6,592 nucleotides of DNA, taken from an uncultured Altererythrobacter sp. Its GTDB lineage: Bacteria > Pseudomonadota > Alphaproteobacteria > Sphingomonadales > Sphingomonadaceae. Positions 1 to 5,490 of this stretch are shown here, in pieces. How positions within the stretch are numbered: position 1 is the stretch's first letter; every line of letters begins with the position of its first letter. The notes beneath the pieces were generated by a model, which did no database searches, was not told where the DNA came from, and saw only the letters and a program-made list of their open reading frames with translations. The translations under genes were made by a program, and so were the position numbers. The DNA is taken from assembly GCA_946885545.1 (NCBI GenBank), contig CAMPGP010000126.1, positions 1 through 6,592 of the forward strand. The letters are read 5' to 3'.

Positions 1-1
1 G

Positions 2-244
2 TCGCGCAACGGTCGCGATTCGGCCGGCCGTCGCCTCGGCGTGAAGAAGTTCGGCAGCCAGGGCGTGATCGCGGGCAACATCATCGTGCGCCAGCGCGGG
101 ACCAAGTTCTATCCGGGCTCGAACGTCGGGATGGGCAAGGATCACACGCTGTTCGCGCTCAGCGAAGGCGTCGTGCGATTCCACAAGGGCAAGCTCGGCC
201 GCAAATATGTCTCGGTCGACATGTTCGCGGAAGCCGCCGAATAA
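2..244 (+). CDS. rpmA: 50S ribosomal protein L27 (3' part, 5' end outside window)
   Basis: L27 is a large-subunit ribosomal protein whose N-terminal arm reaches towards the peptidyl-transferase centre. The frame is open from base 2 to TAA at 242-244, giving 80 visible residues. It opens with [20 protein letters not shown] and continues through the family core [19 protein letters not shown] and [11 protein letters not shown]. By comparison with E. coli L27 the first nine or so residues, usually MAHKKAGGS, lie to the left of the window. The frame also contains a GTG at 41, but that codon is the internal Val of LGVKK and not a start. In most bacteria rpmA follows rplU, which is probably just outside. 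A strong hairpin follows the stop. Identity is essentially certain; only the 5' end is missing. Confidence 0.98.
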   Translation, partial: SRNGRDSAGRRLGVKKFGSQGVIAGNIIVRQRGTKFYPGSNVGMGKDHTLFALSEGVVRFHKGKLGRKYVSVDMFAEAAE

Positions 245-310
245 CCGGACGATCCGATGACGGGATTGTCCTCACGGGACGGTCCCAGCCGGGCTAACGA
301 CCGGCAGACG

Positions 311-366
311 AAGAGGGAGATGGGGCCATCCTGTGAATCAGGGGGCCCGTCTCCCTCTTGTCGTTT
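311..366 (+). terminator. probable intrinsic terminator after rpmA
   Basis: AAGAGGGAGA at 311-320 pairs perfectly with TCTCCCTCTT at 350-359. The stem continues inward with a T-G wobble, three G-C pairs (322-324 with 346-348), one mismatch, and two more pairs (326-327 with 343-344). The loop is about 15 nt. A broken T-rich stretch, TTGTCGTTT, lies at its 3' end (358-366). It sits 67 bases past the rpmA stop and before the next gene. The weak U-tract is why confidence is not higher. Confidence 0.65.
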
Positions 367-379
367 CTCCCTCTCCGAT

Positions 380-400
380 CGGCGAAATATTCTTTCGCCG
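380..400. other. small hairpin upstream of the GNAT gene
   Basis: CGGCGAAA at 380-387 and TTTCGCCG at 393-400 form a perfect 8-bp inverted repeat around a 5-nt centre (TATTC). It lies 60 bases before the GNAT start, in a 216-base gap that otherwise holds only the rpmA terminator. It could be a second terminator stem, a protein site or a leader structure; nothing in the sequence decides this. Confidence 0.35.
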
Positions 401-447
401 CCATGCCAGTGTCACGCTTTGCGCCTAACGGGCGAGGCGGGGCGAAG

Positions 448-452
448 AGGAG
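448..452 (+). promoter_or_regulatory. ribosome binding site deciding the GTG start of the GNAT gene
   Basis: AGGAG lies 8 nt before GTG at 461, an ideal spacing. The ATG at 257 in the same frame would add 68 residues with no GNAT similarity, translated from the rpmA terminator hairpin, so the GTG is preferred. Confidence 0.8.
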
Positions 453-460
453 AGATCGCC

Positions 461-994
461 GTGTTCCATCGCAGCGAAAGACTGTTGCTGAGACCCCCGT
501 GGCCCGAAGACTGGAACCAGGTCTTCGGCGGGATTGCCGACGAAGGGGTGGTCCGCAATCTCGCCAGTGCACCGTGGCCCTATACCTCGCAGCATGCGCG
601 CGATTTCGTCGCGCTGCCGGTCGACCCGCGCTTCCCGCGCTTCCTGATCTCGCGCGCCAGCGATGCCGCGCTGGTCGGTTGCATCGGGATCGACGAACGC
701 GACGGCGATGTCGAGCTCGGCTACTGGATCGGCCGGGCACATTGGGGGCAGGGCTACGCGACCGAAGCCGGGCGCGCGGTGCTCGATGTGGCGCGGATGC
801 TCGGCCACAGCCGCATCGTCGCCGGCCACTTCCTCGACAATCCGGCCTCTGGCCGCGTGCTGCGCAAGCTCGGCTTCGTGCCCACTGGCGCGGTGCGCGC
901 GCGGCACAGCTGCGGCCGCGGCGAGGAAGCCCTGGCCGCCGAATACGCGCTCGAACTGAAAGGTGAGGCCGAGCCGGACATGCGCGCGGCGTGA
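461..994 (+). CDS. GNAT-family N-acetyltransferase, RimJ/RimL type
   Basis: A 177-residue protein of the usual length for single-domain GNAT enzymes, which move acetyl from acetyl-CoA to an amine. It begins SERLLLRPPWPEDW (residues 5-18), the typical first strand of the RimJ/RimL (Acetyltransf_3) group. The core is ELGYWIGRAHWGQGYATEA (85-103), where W95-GQGYA forms the acetyl-CoA pyrophosphate loop. NPASGRVLRKLGF (127-139) is the conserved C-terminal motif in which an Asn and a late helix contact CoA. The substrate cannot be read from the sequence; candidates are a ribosomal-protein N-terminus or a small amine. From general knowledge, several alphaproteobacteria carry a GNAT gene directly after rplU-rpmA, which makes a link to ribosomal proteins attractive but unproven. 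It has its own RBS and follows a probable terminator, so it need not be co-transcribed with rpmA. The start is GTG. Confidence 0.9.
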   Translation: MFHRSERLLLRPPWPEDWNQVFGGIADEGVVRNLASAPWPYTSQHARDFVALPVDPRFPRFLISRASDAALVGCIGIDERDGDVELGYWIGRAHWGQGYATEAGRAVLDVARMLGHSRIVAGHFLDNPASGRVLRKLGFVPTGAVRARHSCGRGEEALAAEYALELKGEAEPDMRAA

Positions 995-995
995 A

Positions 996-1020
996 TCCTC
1001 CCCGAACCGGGGAGGAATTT
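996..1020. terminator. hairpin between convergent genes, probable terminator
   Basis: TCCTCCCC (996-1003) and GGGGAGGA (1009-1016) form a perfect 8-bp stem around GAACC, extendable by one G-C pair inside. ATTT follows on the plus strand. It starts two bases after the GNAT stop and ends 11 bases before the stop of the convergent gene, the usual place for a shared terminator. The T-tract is short in both directions. Confidence 0.6.
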
Positions 1021-1026
1021 CAGGAA

Positions 1027-1905
1027 TTACTCCGCCGGTAGCAGCGCCGCGTCGAACTCACCTTCATAGAGCCCGATCAGCGCACGGTCGTCGTGGTCCC
1101 ACGGGTGGAAGCCGGGCTTGAAGTAGGCGAGCCAGGCGGGGAAAATCCGCCGAACCACGCCGGGCGTGAACGCGAGGTACCTGAACAGGCCCCAGCGCGC
1201 CTTCCAGCCGGTGATCCCGTCCTGCGCGAGAAGGTTCATCGAATCTTCCCACCGATGCTTGAAGAAGCGACCGGTGACGATCAGCATCATCAGACTGCGC
1301 AGCTTCCAGCGCCGCCACGGCGTCCAGCCACGGGTGGCGTGGTTCCAGGTGTCGAAGGCGACGCCCTTGTGCTCGATCTCCTCGACCGAGTGCCAGCGCC
1401 ACATGTCGCGCACCTCGGGGTCGGCCTTGGCGAAGTGCTTGGGGTTGGCGAGGAATTCGTGCGCCATCATCGCGGTGTAGTGCTCGAGCGCCATCGTCGC
1501 GGCGAGATTGAGGATCTCGGGCCGCCCCTTGGTCATTTCGAGCATCTCGCGCACGCGTTCGTCGATCGCCTTGATATCGTAGCCCGCGTTCTCGGCCAGC
1601 TTGTTGAAGGCGATGTGTTCGCGCGTATGGTTGATTTCCTGCTTCACGAACGCGCGGATTTCTGCCGCGAGCTGCGGATCGGCACCCCCTCGATGCGCCT
1701 TCACCGCTTCGATGAAGAACGCCTCGCCGCGCGGGAAGGTGGCCGACAGCGCATTGTGCCAGGCGGTGCCAAACGGCTCACCGGCCCACCAACGTCGCGG
1801 GGTGCTCTCGCGGTTGAAGCGCTCGTCGCGCACGGTGATCGTGAGATCGCCGGGAGTGGTCGTGGCACTGGCGCGGTCGAGGGTGATCTGGGCGGGGGCG
1901 TTCAT
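1027..1905 (-). CDS. COG3687/PF10118 'metal-dependent hydrolase' family protein, paralogue A (ferritin-like di-iron pattern)
   Basis: A 292-residue protein of the family annotated as predicted metal-dependent hydrolase; no reaction is established that I can name. Conserved blocks are RRWW (37-40), FPRGEAFF (57-64), QEINHTREH (89-97), ALEHYTAMMAHE (139-150), MWRWHSVEEIEHKG (168-181) and GFHPWDHDDRALI (265-277). Putative metal ligands are E61, E90xxH93, E141 and E176xxH179. The spacings of 29, 51 and 35 residues resemble four-helix di-iron proteins such as bacterioferritin (E18, E51xxH54, E94, E127xxH130). There is no signal peptide. The hydrophobic stretch near 202-215 is too short and charged for a confident membrane segment. 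It lies 91 bases downstream of paralogue B on the same strand, with its own dyad-bearing upstream region, so it may be transcribed separately. The start is the ATG at 1905; only a weak GCGAG-like RBS precedes it. Family membership is solid; function is open. Confidence 0.88.
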   Translation of the reverse strand: MNAPAQITLDRASATTTPGDLTITVRDERFNRESTPRRWWAGEPFGTAWHNALSATFPRGEAFFIEAVKAHRGGADPQLAAEIRAFVKQEINHTREHIAFNKLAENAGYDIKAIDERVREMLEMTKGRPEILNLAATMALEHYTAMMAHEFLANPKHFAKADPEVRDMWRWHSVEEIEHKGVAFDTWNHATRGWTPWRRWKLRSLMMLIVTGRFFKHRWEDSMNLLAQDGITGWKARWGLFRYLAFTPGVVRRIFPAWLAYFKPGFHPWDHDDRALIGLYEGEFDAALLPAE

Positions 1906-1923
1906 GACGGACTCGCGGAATGA

Positions 1924-1972
1924 TTAACTGACAGAGGTGTAAGTAAGTGCTACTTACACGAGTGTCAATTAA
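1924..1972. promoter_or_regulatory. 49-bp nested dyad, probable operator/promoter of paralogue A
   Basis: The inner arms GTGTAAGTA (1937-1945) and TACTTACAC (1951-1959) match perfectly around a 5-nt centre. The outer arms TTAACTGACA (1924-1933) and TGTCAATTAA (1963-1972) match at 9 of 10 positions about the same centre (1948). Read on the minus strand, TTGACA (1968-1963) is a perfect -35 hexamer. Seventeen bases later lies TACTTA (1945-1940), a poor -10 match. The inner palindrome would sit in the spacer and over the -10 region, a layout suited to repression. The stretch is AT-rich in a GC-rich genome and has no T-tract after it, so a terminator is less likely. Which protein binds is unknown; the nearby TetR-type regulator is the obvious candidate. 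Confidence 0.6.
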
Positions 1973-1996
1973 CAATTCCCGAAGCCCAAGCGGTGA

Positions 1997-2887
1997 TCAT
2001 TCCGCGGGCATCACCGCATCGGCATAGGGGCTGTCGAACTTGCGGATCAGCGCGCGGTCGTCCTGCTTCCACGGGTGGAAACCGGGCAGCAGGATCTTCA
2101 CCCATTCGGGGAACATGCGCCGCATCATTCCCGGCGAGAGCCACAGATGCCTGAACAGCAGCCACTTCGCCCGCGGACCGGCAATGCCGTCCTGCCACAT
2201 GAGGCCCAGAGCGTCGCGCACACGGTTGTTGTAGTATCGGCGCGTGATCAGCAGCGTCAGCAGCGCGCGCACGCGATAGCGCTTCCACGCGGACCACTCC
2301 CGCGTGGCGTGGAGCCAGACGTCGTAGGTGATGCCCTTGTGCTCGATCTCCTCGATCGAGTGCCAGCGCCACATCTGGGCGATTTCCTCGTCCACACCCT
2401 TCAGATAGCGCGGATCGGTCAGCAGGCAGTGGCTGATCGAGGCGGCGAAATGTTCGAGCGCGATGGTGATCGCCAGGTTGAATTCGACCGGGCGCCCCTT
2501 GGTCAACGCGAGCATCTCTTCGATGCCCTTGTCGATCGACTCGATGTCGTAGCCGTGGCTCTGCGCCAGGTTGTTGAACGCCACGTGCTCGCGCGCGTGG
2601 TTCGCTTCCTGGCGGGTGAAGGCGCGCAGTTCGGCCGCCATCTTCGGCGGCACCTTGTCCTCGTAGTACTTCATCACCTGGATGAAGAACTTTTCCCCGC
2701 GCGGCAGGCTGGCGGAGACCGAGTTGTACCACGCGGTCGCCACCGGATCGCCCGAATGCCACCAGCGTGCGGGCTTCCCGCCGCGGCAGAACTTCTGATC
2801 GCGGATGTTCAGCGCATGGTCGGTGGGCGTGGCGCTGCCCGATGTGCGCGGCACCTTGTCCGCCGCGCCATCGCGTTCTAGGCCCAT
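1997..2887 (-). CDS. COG3687/PF10118 'metal-dependent hydrolase' family protein, paralogue B (ferritin-like di-iron pattern)
   Basis: A 296-residue paralogue of the preceding downstream gene. From residue 51 to the end they align without gaps, about 125 of 246 positions identical by hand count. The putative metal ligands are all kept: E65, E94xxH97, E145 and E180xxH183. RRWW becomes ARWW (40-43), and GFHPWKQDDRALI is at 269-281. Q70 replaces E66 of paralogue A, so the helix-1 ligand is more likely E65/E61. The start is set at ATG 2887, which has AGGGGG (2901-2896) eight bases upstream. An in-frame ATG at 2905 has no RBS and lies at the likely transcription start. The frame stays open far upstream through the tetR antisense strand, but that extension is not coding. 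It is divergent from tetR across 48 bases, which suggests local regulation. Substrate and reaction are unknown. Confidence 0.88.
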   Translation of the reverse strand: MGLERDGAADKVPRTSGSATPTDHALNIRDQKFCRGGKPARWWHSGDPVATAWYNSVSASLPRGEKFFIQVMKYYEDKVPPKMAAELRAFTRQEANHAREHVAFNNLAQSHGYDIESIDKGIEEMLALTKGRPVEFNLAITIALEHFAASISHCLLTDPRYLKGVDEEIAQMWRWHSIEEIEHKGITYDVWLHATREWSAWKRYRVRALLTLLITRRYYNNRVRDALGLMWQDGIAGPRAKWLLFRHLWLSPGMMRRMFPEWVKILLPGFHPWKQDDRALIRKFDSPYADAVMPAE

Positions 2888-2913
2888 GATCCGATCCCCC
2901 TGCATGGTTAAGC

Positions 2914-2942
2914 ATTTTATGGACCAAGGAATCGCATGGCAA
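2914..2942 (-). promoter_or_regulatory. sigma70-type promoter candidate for paralogue B
   Basis: On the minus strand TTGCCA (2942-2937, 5 of 6 to TTGACA) is followed after 17 bases by TAAAAT (2919-2914, 5 of 6 to TATAAT). Transcription would start near 2907, leaving a leader of about 20 nt that contains AGGGGG before the ATG at 2887. The -35 box overlaps the tetR start codon, so regulator and target compete for the same DNA. Confidence 0.55.
2926..2930 (+). promoter_or_regulatory. ribosome binding site of tetR
   Basis: AAGGA lies 5 nt before ATG at 2936 and supports that start. Confidence 0.6.
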
Positions 2943-3535
2943 GCCGCAAGCGCCTGAGCCCCGAAGAGAGCCGCAGGTCGGCGCTCGAGGCGGCGCGCGC
3001 GCTGCTGATCGAGGCGGGCCCGCAGTCGGTTACGCTCAAGGCCGTGTCGGCGCGGATAGGGCGCACTCATGCCAACCTGCTGCACCATTTTGGCTCGGCC
3101 GCCGGGCTGCAGAAGGAACTCGCGCGTCACCTCGCCGAAACCGTGTGCGAGACGATCAAGGAAGCCGTACGCGCCAGCCGGGCGGGGCTGGGTTCCCCGC
3201 GCGAAGTGGTGGACCTCGCGTTCGACGCCTTCGACAAGGAAGGCGCGGGCGCGCTGGCGAGCTGGATGATCCTGACCGGCAACGAGGATGCGCTCACCCC
3301 GATCGTGGAAACCATCCACCAGCTGGTCGACGAGATCGCGCCCGAGGAGGCCGGGCCCCACGGCAACGTCACCCACGTTCACGAGGATACGCTTGCGCTG
3401 GTCCTGATGGCGATGGGCGATGCGCTGATCGGCTCCGCGCTCGCGCGTTCGCTCAAGCTGCCCGAGACCGCGGCGCGCGACCGGGCCGAGCGCATGCTGC
3501 TCAATTCGATCGCGCTGGCTACCCAGCCGGGCTGA
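2936..3535 (+). CDS. TetR/AcrR-family transcriptional regulator
   Basis: A 199-residue protein of normal length for the family: an N-terminal DNA-binding domain followed by an all-helical ligand and dimerisation domain. Residues 15-27 form helix 1. LKAVSARIGRTHANLLHHFG (34-53) is the helix-turn-helix, with the family pattern of a small hydrophobic helix, a Gly turn (G42), and a recognition helix ending in HHFG where most members have YxYF. The C-terminal two thirds (about 67-199) is mostly helical and has no recognisable ligand signature; HVHEDT sits near residues 144-149. It starts 48 bases from the divergent paralogue B, the classic arrangement for a local repressor. Its 3' end overlaps ygfZ by 17 bases tail to tail. 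The inducer is unknown. That it controls the two metal-protein genes is inferred from position only. Confidence 0.92.
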   Translation: MASRKRLSPEESRRSALEAARALLIEAGPQSVTLKAVSARIGRTHANLLHHFGSAAGLQKELARHLAETVCETIKEAVRASRAGLGSPREVVDLAFDAFDKEGAGALASWMILTGNEDALTPIVETIHQLVDEIAPEEAGPHGNVTHVHEDTLALVLMAMGDALIGSALARSLKLPETAARDRAERMLLNSIALATQPG

Positions 3536-4259
3536 GCGATTCGGCCAGCCACGCGGGCGCCCTGGTGGGATCGATCCCCTCGACCCGCACATGGTCCACC
3601 GCCAGCCCGAGCGCGGGATAGGCGGCCTTGCGCCGCTTCTCGTCCGACGCATCGAGCGGGACGACGACCAACCGCCGGTTGACCTTCTGCCGCCAGTTCA
3701 TCCGCGCGGTGTTTTCCTGCCCGACGTAGCAGCCCTTGGAAAAGCTCACGCCGTGAAGCTCGACCGCATTGGTTTCGAGCCAGAGCACGTCGCCGAGTTC
3801 GTCGCGTCCCTCGGGCACGCCCAGCGCGAGCCGGTGCGCGCGCCAGTCCTCATCGGCCGCTTCGTCGCCATCGTCCACCGGCGCCAGCCAGCGCTGGCCG
3901 AGGTCGGCGAGCCGCGGATCGGGGGAGGCCCCGTCGCCCAGATGCTGGCGCCAGTGCACGCCGAGGCCAGGATCGAGCGCGATGTCGATCTTGCGCCGTA
4001 GCCGGTAGAGCGAGAGGCGCTTGACCAGTTCCTCGGCCTGCGCGGCCTCGCAATCGAGCAGAAGCCCACCTTCGCTCCAGGGCCAGACGATCAGATCGAA
4101 CATCGTCTTGCCCTGCGCGGTCAGCAGCGCGGCGTAGGTGGGTAGAGCGCCGGTCACGTCGTTGGTGAGCAGGCCCTGCAGGAACCCGGCGGCATCCTCG
4201 CTTGCGTCTTGCGGGGATACGCGCACGACGGCGCGGGCGAACAGGCGGGTCGCTGGCAT
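3519..4259 (-). CDS. ygfZ: YgfZ/CAF17-like folate-binding protein
   Basis: YgfZ proteins are cytoplasmic relatives of the glycine-cleavage T protein. They bind tetrahydrofolate and help assemble or repair certain Fe-S enzymes. This one has 246 residues. LQGLLTNDVTGAL (27-39) and LLTAQGKTMFDLIVW (45-59) are the N-terminal folate-fold motifs. The family hallmark KGCYVGQE is at 175-182, with the conserved Cys at 177, followed by R186 and NRRLVVV (194-200). It is shorter than E. coli YgfZ (326 residues), as expected for compact alphaproteobacterial forms; the C-terminal part after about 200 is brief. The ATG at 4259 gives a good N-terminus (RLFARAVVRVS) but no clear Shine-Dalgarno sequence precedes it. 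It is divergent from pyrC and overlaps the tetR 3' end by 17 bases. A true aminomethyltransferase is unlikely given the KGCYVGQE motif and short length. Confidence 0.9.
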   Translation of the reverse strand: MPATRLFARAVVRVSPQDASEDAAGFLQGLLTNDVTGALPTYAALLTAQGKTMFDLIVWPWSEGGLLLDCEAAQAEELVKRLSLYRLRRKIDIALDPGLGVHWRQHLGDGASPDPRLADLGQRWLAPVDDGDEAADEDWRAHRLALGVPEGRDELGDVLWLETNAVELHGVSFSKGCYVGQENTARMNWRQKVNRRLVVVPLDASDEKRRKAAYPALGLAVDHVRVEGIDPTRAPAWLAESLSPAG

Positions 4260-4336
4260 CGTGCCAAGGTGGCGCCGCGCGCGGGCGAATCAAGCCCTGT
4301 CCTACTCGGCGCGCATATGCCATGAACCCGCCATGC

Positions 4337-4397
4337 CCGCCTTTCCTCCCCCGTTGCGCGCCCGGCTGAAAACTCTCTCGGCGCGGGCGGATTTTTT
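4337..4397 (+). promoter_or_regulatory. possible attenuator-like structure in the pyrC leader
   Basis: CGCGCC (4357-4362) pairs with GGCGCG (4380-4385), and CCGCC (4337-4341) can pair with GGCGG (4386-4390), so an 11-nt 3' arm is fully paired. An A and six T residues (4392-4397) follow. This has the form of an intrinsic terminator some 55 bases before the pyrC start. GC-rich stems arise easily by chance here; the T6 run is the rarer element. No promoter upstream of it could be assigned. Confidence 0.3.
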
Positions 4398-4416
4398 CTC
4401 TCCAGGACAGTGTAAC

Positions 4417-4455
4417 ATGTGGTCCATGTCTGTCACCTTGGCGCCCCGCGGATGA
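4417..4455 (+). CDS. possible 12-residue leader ORF overlapping the pyrC start
   Basis: ATG at 4417 opens a frame reading [12 protein letters not shown] and stops at TGA 4453-4455, which overlaps the pyrC ATG at 4452 as ATGA. AGGA (4404-4407) lies nine bases before it, a better RBS than anything near the pyrC start. It could couple translation into pyrC. Against it, TGTAAC at 4411-4416 resembles a -10 box; if that is the promoter, this ORF would not be transcribed. Such a short ORF could also be chance. Confidence 0.3.
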   Translation: MWSMSVTLAPRG

Positions 4456-5489
4456 CCGAATCGCTCACCATTCGCCGGCCCGACGACTGGCACGTGCACT
4501 TGCGCGACGGGGCGATCCTCCACGGCGTGGTCGGCCATACCGCGCGCCAGTTCGCGCGGGCGATCGTCATGCCCAACCTCGCGCCGCCGGTCACCGACGT
4601 CGCGCTCGCGGTGGCCTATCGCGAGCGGATCATGGCCGCGGTGCCCGCAGGGCTCGACTTCACGCCGCTGATGACCTGCTACCTCACCGATCACACCGAT
4701 CCCGACGAGCTCGAGCGCGGGCATCGCGAAGGCGTGTTCACCGCGGCCAAGCTCTACCCCGCCAATGCCACTACCAATTCGGCGCACGGGGTGAGCGATG
4801 TCGCCAATATCCGGGGCAGCCTCGAGCGGATGGCGGCGATCGGAATGCCGCTGTGCGTCCACGGCGAAGTGACCGACGGCGACATCGACGTGTTCGACCG
4901 CGAGAAGGTGTTCATCGACCGCGTGCTCGAACCGCTGCTGCGCGAGCTGCCCGGCCTCAAGGTGATCTTCGAACACATCACTACCGAGAATGCGGTGGCC
5001 TTCGTCGACGGCGCGGGCGCCAACGTCGGTGCGACGATCACTCCGCAGCATCTCCATATCAACCGCAACGCCATGCTGGTGGGGGGCATACGGCCGCATG
5101 CCTACTGCCTGCCCGTCGCCAAGCGCGAGAAGCACCGGCTGGCGCTGCGCAAGGCGGCGACCTCGGGCTCGGCGAAGTACTTCCTCGGCACCGACAGCGC
5201 CCCGCACGACCGCGCGGCCAAGGAAAGCGCCTGCGGCTGCGCGGGCATCTTCAACGCGCCCTACGCGCTCGAAAGCTATCTCCAGGTGTTCGACGACGAA
5301 GGCGCGATCGACCGCTTCGAGGCTTTCGCGAGCGAGAACGGTCCGCGCTTCTACAGTCTGCCGCTGAACGAGGATCGCGTGACGCTGGAGCGTGTCGGGG
5401 TCGATGTGCCGGAGGAGATCGACGCGGGCGGCACGGCAATCGTGCCGTTCCACGCGGGCGAGACGCTGCGCTGGAAATTGCGCGCCTAG
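4452..5489 (+). CDS. pyrC: dihydroorotase, PyrC class II
   Basis: The third enzyme of de novo pyrimidine synthesis, a zinc amidohydrolase that interconverts carbamoyl-aspartate and dihydroorotate in the cytoplasm. With 345 residues it matches E. coli PyrC (348) closely along its whole length. Zinc ligands are all present: H14 and H16 (WHVHLRDG), K100 (the carboxylated Lys, in [13 protein letters not shown]), H137 (VHGE), H175 (FEHIT) and the catalytic D248 (GTDSAPH). The active-site loop threonines are T107-T108. [14 protein letters not shown] (257-270) is the conserved region after the catalytic Asp. The ATG at 4452 puts IRRPDDWH at residue 7, as in homologues; a GTG at 4419 would add 11 unlike residues. 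The start has no good RBS of its own, and a short ORF overlaps it. It diverges from ygfZ and ends one base from the stop of the convergent transporter gene. Confidence 0.97.
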   Translation: MTESLTIRRPDDWHVHLRDGAILHGVVGHTARQFARAIVMPNLAPPVTDVALAVAYRERIMAAVPAGLDFTPLMTCYLTDHTDPDELERGHREGVFTAAKLYPANATTNSAHGVSDVANIRGSLERMAAIGMPLCVHGEVTDGDIDVFDREKVFIDRVLEPLLRELPGLKVIFEHITTENAVAFVDGAGANVGATITPQHLHINRNAMLVGGIRPHAYCLPVAKREKHRLALRKAATSGSAKYFLGTDSAPHDRAAKESACGCAGIFNAPYALESYLQVFDDEGAIDRFEAFASENGPRFYSLPLNEDRVTLERVGVDVPEEIDAGGTAIVPFHAGETLRWKLRA

Positions 5490-5490
5490 G

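Noticed and set aside
276..286. GGGAC-G-GTCCC palindrome after rpmA
   Set aside because: Short GC palindromes are expected by chance at this GC content. No T-tract or gene start makes it meaningful.
257..460. N-terminal extension of the GNAT gene to ATG 257
   Set aside because: The added 68 residues show no family similarity and would be translated from the rpmA terminator hairpin. GTG 461 has an ideal RBS and gives a normal family length.
1093..1923. 276-residue plus-strand ORF opposite paralogue A, and a similar 268-residue one opposite paralogue B (2075-2881)
   Set aside because: Both are antisense shadows of conserved genes with GC-biased third positions. The translations are rich in R, G, H and V and resemble no family.
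2888..3652. Long open minus-strand frame extending paralogue B upstream to a 551-residue protein
   Set aside because: It is the antisense of the well-supported tetR gene. A promoter and RBS lie just before ATG 2887, and the paralogue has no such extension.
4313..4320. GCATATGC palindrome between ygfZ and pyrC as an operator
   Set aside because: Eight bases with no repeat or flanking symmetry is too little to support a site.
4419..4451. GTG 4419 as the pyrC start, using AGGA at 4404-4407
   Set aside because: It would add 11 residues not expected in the family, and the spacing of 11 bases is long. It remains possible but less likely than ATG 4452.
4302..5453. 383-residue minus-strand ORF opposite pyrC
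   Set aside because: It is a frame shadow of pyrC, whose catalytic residues are all intact.
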